Shown: in pieces, positions 14,821 through 21,841 of the stretch
How the letters are laid out: each line of letters starts with the position of its first letter
How positions within the stretch are numbered: position 1 is the stretch's first letter
Assembly (NCBI GenBank): GCA_002293185.1
Contig: DBCS01000008.1
Coordinates: forward strand, 305,963-333,052
Length of the DNA stretch: 27,090 nt
Direction of reading: 5' to 3'
DNA from: Flavobacteriales bacterium UBA952
Lineage (GTDB): Bacteria > Bacteroidota > Bacteroidia > Flavobacteriales_D > Crocinitomicaceae
Notes under the pieces: generated by a model
What the model saw: the letters and a program-made list of their open reading frames with translations, nothing else
Databases searched by the model: none
Told to the model about the DNA's origin: nothing
Position numbers and translations under genes: made by a program

Positions 14821-15790
14821 AAAGGTAGAGTACAAAAAAATGACAATTCTTGGGCAAGAAATTGTACCAGGCAAGGCAGTTCAGCTGAATTTAGAGGTAG
14901 CGCACTTGCACACCCGCACACCCATTCAGGTACCTGTTTTGGTAGAACGCGCCAAAGAAGACGGTCCTACTTTATTGGTTATGGCAGGTCTGCATGGCGA
15001 CGAACTCAATGGTATAGAAATTGTGCGCCGTTTTTTGCGCAAAAAACTCAATAAACCTACCAAAGGCACTATTATATGCCTGCCAATCTTCAATATTTTT
15101 GGTTTTTTGAACCTCAAACGCGAGTTGCCCGACGGCCGAGACCTCAACCGCAGTTTTCCGGGTAGCAACAACGGCTCTTTGGCCGCGCAGTTTGCCTTTC
15201 ATTTCATGAAGGAAATTGCCCCCTATTGTGACTACATCATTGACTTTCATACCGGGGCAGCCCAGCGCAACAACTTTCCGCAAATCCGCTGTGTATTCTC
15301 TGATCAAGAAAGTGTGGAACTCGCCAAAATATTCAATCCACCTTTTATACTCAATTCAAGTCTTATTGCTAAAACGCTGCGCGAAAGCATGGTGAAGCGC
15401 AATAAAATGCTCTTGCTGTTCGAAGGAGGCAAATCGAATAACATCGAAGAAAATGTTGTTGAAGAAGGCCTCAATGGCCTCAAACGCGTCATTACCCACT
15501 TGGGTATGCGCAATTATAAATTTGATATTTCCAAAGACCGCGAGCCTATTTTCATCGGTGAAAACAAATGGATGCGCGCACCATCGAGCGGCATGTTTCA
15601 GTGTTTTGTGGCCAACGGAACGGCTGTTCAGAAGGGAGATATTTTAGCCTTGGTTACCGACCCTTACGGCAAATACGAAAAGAAAATCAAAGCAAGTCAG
15701 AATGGCTATGTGATTTGCATCAACGAGGCTTCTGTCGTTTACAAAGGCGACGCCATCATCCATATAGCCAAAGAAAAGCCACAACAATAA
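14807..15790 (+). CDS. AstE/aspartoacylase-family zinc amidohydrolase
   Basis: Member of the succinylglutamate desuccinylase/aspartoacylase family, M14-like zinc enzymes that hydrolyse N-acyl amino acids. In 327 residues: zinc ligands H63 and E66 in MAGLHGDELNG and H148 in DYIIDFHTGA, substrate-binding RDLNRSFPGS (111-120), and a C-terminal beta domain (about 240-320) with SGMFQCFVANGTAVQKGD and GYVICINEASVVYKGDAI resembling a biotinyl-like fold. It follows RimK with a 14-nt overlap; an ATG at 14840 would remove the overlap and 11 residues. The context suggests it releases or trims amino-acid tags, but its substrate cannot be read from sequence. Confidence 0.9.
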   Translation: MSSARKVEYKKMTILGQEIVPGKAVQLNLEVAHLHTRTPIQVPVLVERAKEDGPTLLVMAGLHGDELNGIEIVRRFLRKKLNKPTKGTIICLPIFNIFGFLNLKRELPDGRDLNRSFPGSNNGSLAAQFAFHFMKEIAPYCDYIIDFHTGAAQRNNFPQIRCVFSDQESVELAKIFNPPFILNSSLIAKTLRESMVKRNKMLLLFEGGKSNNIEENVVEEGLNGLKRVITHLGMRNYKFDISKDREPIFIGENKWMRAPSSGMFQCFVANGTAVQKGDILALVTDPYGKYEKKIKASQNGYVICINEASVVYKGDAIIHIAKEKPQQ

Positions 15791-15809
15791 GCCCATTAAA
15801 AAAGAAACT

Positions 15810-18245
15810 ATGAAAAAGGTCCTATTTCTTACCGTACTCAATTTGCTGACCCTCCAATTAGTTGGGCAAAACAACTTTACGCCGCAACAATTTTTGGGCT
15901 ACAATATTGGTGAGCAATTTACCCGCCAGCACCGTGTGGTCGATTACTTCTTTGCACTTGAAAAAGCATTTCCGAATAACATTAAAGTCGTGAAGACGGG
16001 GCAAACCTATGAGAAACGAGACCTTTTGTTGTGTTATATTGGCACGCCCGAAAACCTCAAGAAACTCGAAGAAATCCGTCAGAAGCACCTTACCCAAGCG
16101 TCTGACGAAAAATTGGCAATTGTTTGGTTGTCTTATAATGTGCACGGCAATGAAAGCTCCGGGACAGAAGCGGCCATGCAAACGGCGTATCGCTTGCTCA
16201 CCGACAAAATTAATTATCTAGATAATACGGTCGTCATTATGGACCCATGTTTGAATCCGGATGGACGAGACCGCTACGTGAACTTTTATTACCAGTATGG
16301 CGCCAACCCAATCGATATGCAGCGTTTCAGTGCCAGCCACAACGAAACTTGGCCAGGCGGGCGCCCTAATCACTACCTCTTTGACCTCAACCGCGACTGG
16401 GCCTGGATGACGCAAATCGAGTCTTCAATTCGCATGCAACAATATAACCTTTGGTTACCTCACGTGCATGTCGATTTCCACGAGCAGGGCATCAACGAGC
16501 CGTATTATTTTCCGCCGGCAGCAGAGCCGTATCATGAAGTAATTACCAATTGGCAGCGCGAGTTCCAGCAAGAAATCGGCAAAAACCACGCAGGGTATTT
16601 CGACAAAGCAGGCTGGTTATATTTCTCTAAAGAAATTTTCGACTTGCTTTACCCAAGCTATGGCGACACTTACCCTACCTATAGTGGAAGCATCGGCATG
16701 ACCTACGAGCAGGGCGGAAGCGGGCGCGCAGGCCTAGCGGTAATTACCCAAGTGGGCGACACCCTTCGTTTGGCCGATCGCGTGGCGCATCACGTTACTA
16801 CCGGGCTTTCAACCGTAGAAACCAGTGCGCGCAACGCTGATAAATTGGTTGCTGAATATCAAAAGTTCCGCAAACAAAAAGATTTCAAATACGACAGCTA
16901 CGTCATTAAAGGTAGTAATAACCAGATCGAACCACTTTTGGTACTACTCGGCAAAAACAATATCGATTGGCAAATGGTTTCTACCAGCACCCAAGCGGTG
17001 CCTGCCAAAGGTTTCCATTTCAAAACTGGTGTTCAGGAAGCATTTAAGTTAGAAATTGGCGACATCGTAGTCTCTACCCAACAAGAAAAAGGAACGCTCG
17101 TTTCGGTCTTGTTTGAACCCCGAACCAAATTGTCCGACAGTCTTACTTATGACATCACGGCGTGGTCCATGCCTTACGCTTACGGTTTAGACGCCTACGC
17201 AGTAGAAGGCCAATTAAAAGCCACACCTTTTGCAGCTACTGGCGAGCGCAAATCTGATTTTTTGGCCGTTGAAGGCTTCATGGGCTATGCCGTTCGCTGG
17301 GAAACCATGCAAACCGCGCGCTTTTTAAATGCGGTGCAGCAAGCAGGCCTCAAGGTCTATTTTCATGAAAAAGGTTTCAAGCTCAAGGGCCAAACTTACG
17401 CACCCGGAACACTTCTTTTACTTGCTGGCGAAAACCAGCGCCCAGATTTCCATAAGATGGTCAATGATTATGCGGCGCGTTATCAAGTAGACATCAAGGG
17501 CTTGCTCACAGGAATGGTAGATCAAGGGCCAGACTTCGGTTCTTCTTCCGTTAAAATGGTGCCCAACCCGCGCGTTGGTATTTTAGCCGGCGATAGCTTT
17601 TCTTCCTTAAATGTCGGCGAAATCTGGCATTTCTTCGAACAACAATTGAACAAACCCGCACACCTCATTTTTGAAGACGATCTCAATGCCGCACTTGCAA
17701 GCTTAGATGTATTATTTGTACCTGAGGGTGGCTTTGATATCGCAGGCAATGCTGCACTCACCAAATGGGTGCGCGAAGGCGGAACTTTAATCGTGACCGG
17801 TGGCGCCGTGGATGCCCTTGCCGACCAAGAAGGTTTTGGTATCAAACGCAAAGAAGGAAGTGCTGGGCCAAGCACACCTGTAAGCTACGGCAACCAAGAG
17901 CGCGATCAAATCTCAGACAACATCATTGGCGCCATTTACCCTTGCGTCCTGGACAACTCCAACCCAATGGCTTTTGGCTACAATCATTATTACACCTTGC
18001 GTCAAGGAGCTAGCGTCTATGAAATGGAAGGCCAGCCCGTTTTCGAATTGGAGAAAAATGCCACAGCAGTCAATGGATTTGTGGGCGCGCGCGTTCAAAA
18101 ACAACAATCCGAAGCAGACATCGCTGGAACGGTCCAATACGGCCGCGGCACCGTTGTCTATTTGATTGACAATCCACTCTTCCGCGGCTTCTGGGAAAGC
18201 GGCAAACTGATGGTCGTCAATTCTATTTATTTTGTAAATCAGTAA
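15810..18245 (+). CDS. Secreted M14-family zinc carboxypeptidase
   Basis: An 811-residue exported metallopeptidase. A signal peptide (about 1-19, ending LVGQ) leads into an M14 domain with zinc ligands H112 and E115 in NVHGNES, H224 in VDFHEQG, LNPDGRDR (148-155), the substrate-binding FDLNRDW (191-197) and a likely catalytic glutamate in GMTYEQGG. The second half (about 380-811) includes a region like a glutamine-amidotransferase fold (VGILAGDSF..., ALASLDVLFVPEGGFD, REGGTLIVTGGAVDAL), common in large Bacteroidota M14 proteins. It starts 19 nt after the AstE-like gene and so probably belongs to the same transcript. No type IX sorting domain is evident at its own C-terminus. Confidence 0.92.
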   Translation: MKKVLFLTVLNLLTLQLVGQNNFTPQQFLGYNIGEQFTRQHRVVDYFFALEKAFPNNIKVVKTGQTYEKRDLLLCYIGTPENLKKLEEIRQKHLTQASDEKLAIVWLSYNVHGNESSGTEAAMQTAYRLLTDKINYLDNTVVIMDPCLNPDGRDRYVNFYYQYGANPIDMQRFSASHNETWPGGRPNHYLFDLNRDWAWMTQIESSIRMQQYNLWLPHVHVDFHEQGINEPYYFPPAAEPYHEVITNWQREFQQEIGKNHAGYFDKAGWLYFSKEIFDLLYPSYGDTYPTYSGSIGMTYEQGGSGRAGLAVITQVGDTLRLADRVAHHVTTGLSTVETSARNADKLVAEYQKFRKQKDFKYDSYVIKGSNNQIEPLLVLLGKNNIDWQMVSTSTQAVPAKGFHFKTGVQEAFKLEIGDIVVSTQQEKGTLVSVLFEPRTKLSDSLTYDITAWSMPYAYGLDAYAVEGQLKATPFAATGERKSDFLAVEGFMGYAVRWETMQTARFLNAVQQAGLKVYFHEKGFKLKGQTYAPGTLLLLAGENQRPDFHKMVNDYAARYQVDIKGLLTGMVDQGPDFGSSSVKMVPNPRVGILAGDSFSSLNVGEIWHFFEQQLNKPAHLIFEDDLNAALASLDVLFVPEGGFDIAGNAALTKWVREGGTLIVTGGAVDALADQEGFGIKRKEGSAGPSTPVSYGNQERDQISDNIIGAIYPCVLDNSNPMAFGYNHYYTLRQGASVYEMEGQPVFELEKNATAVNGFVGARVQKQQSEADIAGTVQYGRGTVVYLIDNPLFRGFWESGKLMVVNSIYFVNQ

Positions 18246-18249
18246 AAAT

Positions 18250-19143
18250 ATGATGCGACTTCTCTTACTCTTTTTATTGTGCTCTGGGCTTTCTTTTGCC
18301 CAGAATTGGGCTCCTAACGGCGCTCAATGGCATTATTCTTATTACGGGTTTTTTCCTGGCTATGTCGATATCGCTTATTCTAGTGACACCCTTATTGATG
18401 GGCAAGTCACAAAAAAACTAACCAAAACTTTTCATGGCTTAGGTTGGGGTATGGACGTTACGTCTTATAGCATTGGTACAGAATATACCTACGAAGCCAA
18501 TGGCGTTGTCTATTTGCGCTACCAAAATCAGTGGGATACACTTTACAACTTCATTGCGCAGGTCGGTGATAGCTGGCGCATGGCAAAACAACCGTTTGCT
18601 AATGTCGCTTCTCAAAATAGCCGTTTGAAAGTTATCGCAACAGGTACAAAAGTGATCAATTCTAGTACCTTAAAATACGTGAAAGTCGAATTTGTTGATC
18701 CGCAAATGAACCCACTAGGTTTTGAGGATACCATTGTAGAAAATATTGGTTTCATCGGATCTTATTTCTTACCATATGACATGTTTGATGGCGCAGTTGA
18801 TGCCAATGAAGGTGGTCCTTTCCGTTGTTATTCTGACAACAATTTTGCTATCTACAAACCAAACTATTTGGAAGTTTGCGACTACATCATGGGTACAACA
18901 GAGCTCGAAGGAAGTGCTTCTTTCCAAGTATACCCTAACCCAGTTTCTGATCAAATCAATATCCCTGAAACATTGATTCAGGAATACAACCATTACCGCA
19001 TACTATCCAGTGAAGGCAAATTGATTCAGAAAGGCCAAACAACAGAACAAATTGAAGTAGCCAACCTTCCTGCCGGCAACTACACACTACTCATCGAAAG
19101 CCAATCCCAAAAACGCTTTGCGAAGGTGTTGGTGGTGAGGTAG
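18250..19143 (+). CDS. Small T9SS cargo protein (type A sorting domain), function unknown
   Basis: A 297-residue secreted protein. A signal peptide (MMRLLLLFLLCSGLSFAQ) is followed by an aromatic- and Tyr-rich middle part (about 19-215) that I cannot assign, and a C-terminal type A sorting domain of about 75 residues: FQVYPNPVSDQINI, then GNYTLLIESQSQKRFAKVLVVR. Such domains send the protein through the type IX system to the cell surface or medium. It begins 4 nt after the M14 stop (an ATG 3 nt later is equivalent), indicating cotranscription with it. It ends 3 nt before the stop of the convergent yoeB. Confidence 0.88.
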   Translation: MMRLLLLFLLCSGLSFAQNWAPNGAQWHYSYYGFFPGYVDIAYSSDTLIDGQVTKKLTKTFHGLGWGMDVTSYSIGTEYTYEANGVVYLRYQNQWDTLYNFIAQVGDSWRMAKQPFANVASQNSRLKVIATGTKVINSSTLKYVKVEFVDPQMNPLGFEDTIVENIGFIGSYFLPYDMFDGAVDANEGGPFRCYSDNNFAIYKPNYLEVCDYIMGTTELEGSASFQVYPNPVSDQINIPETLIQEYNHYRILSSEGKLIQKGQTTEQIEVANLPAGNYTLLIESQSQKRFAKVLVVR

Positions 19144-19146
19144 TCT

Positions 19147-19407
19147 TTAATCATCATAATGATACCGGCATTTCACTACGATAATTTGACAGGCATCAAC
19201 CTTATAAACTAGTCGATTGGTTTGATCTATTCTTCGTGACCAAAAACCGCTGTATTGAAATTTCAATGGTTCAGGCATACCAATTCCTTCGAATGGATTT
19301 CTGAGAATATCTTTCAGAAGTTGGTTTATTTTGACAACTTTCTTTTTGTCTTGGCTCATCCAATACTGATAATCTTCCCAAGCTATTGGGGTAAAGCTGA
19401 TATTCAT
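19147..19407 (-). CDS. yoeB: YoeB-family mRNA interferase toxin
   Basis: Ribosome-dependent endoribonuclease of the RelE/YoeB fold that cuts mRNA in the A site when freed from its antitoxin. In 86 residues the catalytic residues known from E. coli YoeB fall at the same positions: E46 in MPEPLKF, R65 in RRIDQTNRLVYKV, and H83-Y84 in the terminal CRYHY. No truncation or missing residue is seen, so it should be active. The ATG overlaps the antitoxin stop by 4 nt (ATGA), the usual antitoxin-first coupling. It is convergent with the T9SS cargo gene with a 3-bp gap. Confidence 0.95.
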   Translation of the reverse strand: MNISFTPIAWEDYQYWMSQDKKKVVKINQLLKDILRNPFEGIGMPEPLKFQYSGFWSRRIDQTNRLVYKVDACQIIVVKCRYHYDD

Positions 19408-19649
19408 TCTGGGGTATAATCAATCATGTCCTTTCCAATTTGTTGGATAGAAGCATCTAAGTGCGCTTTGTTTTTGATTGATGAAAGCTCATGACTGGTA
19501 GCGCATAATGCGTTGTATTCCTCGAGTGACATAACCACAACAGCTTTTCCTTTCCCACGGTGAATAATGAGGGTGTCAACATTTGTGATGACTTGGTCTA
19601 GAAACTGTTTGAGGTCTTTTCTGAATTCTGAATAGGTTGCGCTTAACAT
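19404..19649 (-). CDS. yefM: YefM-family (Phd-like) antitoxin
   Basis: An 81-residue Phd/YefM antitoxin that neutralises YoeB and represses its own operon. The DNA-binding N-terminus reads SATYSEFRKDLKQFLDQV, then LIIHRGKGKAVVVMSLEEYNAL, and the acidic, likely disordered C-terminus (about 55-81) would wrap the toxin. I chose ATG 19649 because family members start M-x-A/S-x-x-YSEFR; the longer frame to 19688 would run through the probable operator. The operator candidate is the set of GTAC boxes at 19652-19679 immediately upstream. Confidence 0.92.
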   Translation of the reverse strand: MLSATYSEFRKDLKQFLDQVITNVDTLIIHRGKGKAVVVMSLEEYNALCATSHELSSIKNKAHLDASIQQIGKDMIDYTPE

Positions 19650-19651
19650 GA

Positions 19652-19679
19652 GTACCGATTTAGGTACTAAATTACGTAC
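19652..19679. promoter_or_regulatory. Candidate YefM operator: three GTAC boxes at 12-bp spacing
   Basis: GTAC occurs at 19652-19655, 19664-19667 and 19676-19679, exactly 12 bp apart and starting 3 bp from the antitoxin ATG. The first two form the inverted repeat AGTACC-N6-GGTACT. E. coli YefM-YoeB binds palindromes with a TGTACA core, so GTAC-centred sites fit. Between the second and third boxes the reverse strand has TAATTTAG (19667-19674), one mismatch from TAnnTTTG, so binding here would cover the promoter. Confidence 0.6.
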
Positions 19680-19713
19680 TTTTATCATGGGATTTATTTT
19701 TCTTCAAAAATAA

Positions 19714-19735
19714 ACTAGACCTAGTAAAGTACTTT
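19714..19735. repeat. Two further palindromes upstream of yefM
   Basis: ACTAGACCTAGT (19714-19725, 5-bp arms, 2-bp spacer) is followed directly by the perfect palindrome AAAGTACTTT (19726-19735), which again has a GTAC centre. They lie between yefM and the downstream end of the serine hydrolase gene and may be an auxiliary operator. Confidence 0.4.
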
Positions 19736-19762
19736 CAGTAGATTTTCGGAGAACGGTTCAAA

Positions 19763-21631
19763 TCACCTTCCCCTCTTCGCTAGCGCCTGATAAACAACAT
19801 GTTGTAAATCGGTGCGGATGTTGAGGTCGCGGAGTTTCCAGTTGTCTTGATTGGGGTGCACGCGGTTAGATAAGAAAATAAAGATGACTTTGTTTTTAGG
19901 ATCGGCCCAAGCAAGGGTTCCGGTGAAGCCGGAGTGGCCGAATGATTGTTGGGATGCCAAGACGTCGCAGGTTCCACCTCCGCTTGCGTTAGGGCGGTCA
20001 AAGCCTGCGGCGCGGCGGTTGCCAGGATACTGTTGTTTGGTGAATTCGGTGTAGGTGGCATCTGTAAAGAAACGCTGCCCTGCCATTTCTCCTTTGTTCA
20101 AGAAAAGCTGCATCACGTGTGCCAAACTCCAGGCGTTGGCAAATATACCGGCGTGTCCGGCAACTCCGCCGAGCATGGCTGCGCCCGGGTCGTGCACATA
20201 GCCGCGCAAGAGTTGCTTGCGGAAAGCTTGGTCGTCTTCGGTGGGTACGATTTGTTGTTCGGAAAATTGACGGAGGGGCTGATACAAAATGCGGTTAAGT
20301 CCTAGTGGGAGATATATATTGCGTCGCAAATAACTCGCCTGGCTCTCGCCGATGAGGCGCTCTAAAATAGGTTGGGTAAAGTAGTAGCAAAGGTCGGAAT
20401 AGACATATTTCTTGGGGCCGAGCTCAGAGCGCATGATTTGGGCGTACATGCTGTCCTGATAGTTATTGTGGATGTACATGCCTTTGGCAACTTCGAGCGC
20501 AAAATCGTCCGTCCGGCTGCTTTGGTAAATGTTGCTTTTCCAGGTGCCGTCGGAAAGCGTGCGTTTGTAAAAAGGAATCCAGGGGGTGAGGCCAGCTTGG
20601 TGGGCCATGATTTCTCTAATTTTAAGTGCCGCAAACGGCGAGGAACCAACCACTTCAGGGATATAACTGCCTATGGTTTGATCGAGCATGAACTTTCCTT
20701 TGGAATGTTGCTCCATGGCCAATAGGGTAGAGGCTGCTATTTTGGTCACCGACGCGATGTCGTACATGGACTGCAAATCAATATCTAGTGCATTGGCTTC
20801 ATACCCTTGTTTGCCATAGGCTTTGTGCCAAATGACCTTATCTTCTACCGCCACGAGAAGCTGACAACCTGGATACGCCCCAGCGTCAATTCCTTTTTGC
20901 GCAATATCATCAATTCCTTTGAGGTCCGAAGTTTTGAGTCCGATTTCTTCGGGGCTAGAGATGCCGAGGCGGCCGTTGGCTTCTATGCTTGCTGCGCTGA
21001 GGCCTCCCATGAGTAATTGTGCAATTTGCGCCTGAGCAATCGGGTGGTTTTCGTGCGCTAAAATGATCGCGTCAAATACGGAAGTATCTACATCCTTGAG
21101 GATTTTTTGCTCGCCAAAAACGACGAGTATATTTTGATCTGTGCTATCGAGCAATGCAATTTTTTCAGCCGCCCACTGCGGTATGCGGTTGCTATGAGGA
21201 GCTGCTGCATGTAAACTAAATAGGCAAATTTCCGGATTGGTAAGGCCATAAAATTTGGAAACTGCTGCCGGAATTTGCAGTGAGTCAGCAGCAAAAAATG
21301 CCATTCTATCGGCATATAAGCTAAGTGTTTCAGTGTAAACAGATGAATTACCACCCAGCGCCATACAGGCCAATTTTTGATCCAAACGACCCAAGGGCAA
21401 TACCTGACCCTTGTTGCTCAGGATTTGAATTTGTTTTCTAAACCCAAGGATTTGCTCAGATTGGGGAAGTGTATTTAAATTAGACAATGGGGCTCCAATC
21501 CATTTGTTTGGAAGCTCATATTTAAATTTAGAGCTACTTTCTGTCGTTTTTTCAATAGGGTAAAACCGCACTAAAGCAAAACCCAATAGAGCAACAACAA
21601 GTAGAGAAGAGAAGAGACGCATCCGTTTCAT
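19763..21631 (-). CDS. Serine hydrolase, class C beta-lactamase fold, with N-terminal GH3-C-like domain
   Basis: A 622-residue exported or membrane-anchored protein with one N-terminal hydrophobic segment (about 5-23). The C-terminal domain (about 225-622) has the penicillin-binding motifs S294-V-T-K297, Y411-S-D413 (usually YxN) and H566-S-G568, so it is a beta-lactamase-fold esterase, peptidase or D-amino-acid hydrolase. Residues about 60-220 (ILSNKGQVLPL..., KLACMALGG..., ILVVFGEQ, FDAIILAHENHP) resemble the GH3 C-terminal alpha/beta domain. Bacteroidota often fuse a complete GH3 N-acetylglucosaminidase (about 970 residues) to this module; here the catalytic GH3 barrel is missing. The promoter at 21638-21668 supports the start used, though an ATG 9 nt inside is possible. 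Confidence 0.85.
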   Translation of the reverse strand: MKRMRLFSSLLVVALLGFALVRFYPIEKTTESSSKFKYELPNKWIGAPLSNLNTLPQSEQILGFRKQIQILSNKGQVLPLGRLDQKLACMALGGNSSVYTETLSLYADRMAFFAADSLQIPAAVSKFYGLTNPEICLFSLHAAAPHSNRIPQWAAEKIALLDSTDQNILVVFGEQKILKDVDTSVFDAIILAHENHPIAQAQIAQLLMGGLSAASIEANGRLGISSPEEIGLKTSDLKGIDDIAQKGIDAGAYPGCQLLVAVEDKVIWHKAYGKQGYEANALDIDLQSMYDIASVTKIAASTLLAMEQHSKGKFMLDQTIGSYIPEVVGSSPFAALKIREIMAHQAGLTPWIPFYKRTLSDGTWKSNIYQSSRTDDFALEVAKGMYIHNNYQDSMYAQIMRSELGPKKYVYSDLCYYFTQPILERLIGESQASYLRRNIYLPLGLNRILYQPLRQFSEQQIVPTEDDQAFRKQLLRGYVHDPGAAMLGGVAGHAGIFANAWSLAHVMQLFLNKGEMAGQRFFTDATYTEFTKQQYPGNRRAAGFDRPNASGGGTCDVLASQQSFGHSGFTGTLAWADPKNKVIFIFLSNRVHPNQDNWKLRDLNIRTDLQHVVYQALAKRGR

Positions 21632-21637
21632 TTAGAT

Positions 21638-21668
21638 CAAAACTAGCTATAATTCTGCGCTTTTCAAA
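21638..21668 (-). promoter_or_regulatory. Consensus promoter of the serine hydrolase gene
   Basis: On the reverse strand TTTG (complement of 21665-21668), exactly 19 nt, then TAGTTTTG (complement of 21638-21645): a full match to TTTG / TAnnTTTG. Only 6 nt (ATCTAA) separate it from the ATG, predicting a leader of about 3 nt. Confidence 0.75.
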
Positions 21669-21673
21669 ACTCA

Positions 21674-21692
21674 AAGTGTAGTTCTGACACTT
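21674..21692. repeat. Inverted repeat AAGTGT-N7-ACACTT upstream of the serine hydrolase promoter
   Basis: A 6-bp perfect inverted repeat with a 7-nt spacer lies just upstream of the -33 element of the serine hydrolase gene, in the 210-bp divergent region shared with pckA. Its size and position would suit an activator of the Crp/Fnr type or a repressor, but this is inference from symmetry only. I see nothing else defined in the region apart from the two promoters. Confidence 0.35.
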
Positions 21693-21805
21693 ACTTCAAT
21701 ATAATAAAAATACTTGAAAAACTCAAATTAAGTTGTCCACATTTTGAATCATATACTGTTTACAAAAACCTAATATAAATCATGGTTTGAGCGCTTCTTG
21801 CATCG

Positions 21806-21813
21806 TATTTTTG
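21806..21813 (+). promoter_or_regulatory. Possible -7 element of pckA
   Basis: TATTTTTG at 21806-21813 matches TAnnTTTG, 28 nt before the pckA ATG. The nearest TTTG (21786-21789) is only 16 nt upstream rather than 19-20, so the match is partial. Confidence 0.45.
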
Positions 21814-21841
21814 TGGTGTCCAATAACTCTAAAAAAGCAAC

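Noticed and set aside
21632..21841. Possible missing GH3 barrel fragment upstream of the serine hydrolase
   Set aside because: The region is only 210 bp, contains promoters, and no frame resembles a glycosidase, so there is no sign of a frameshifted or split fusion gene here.
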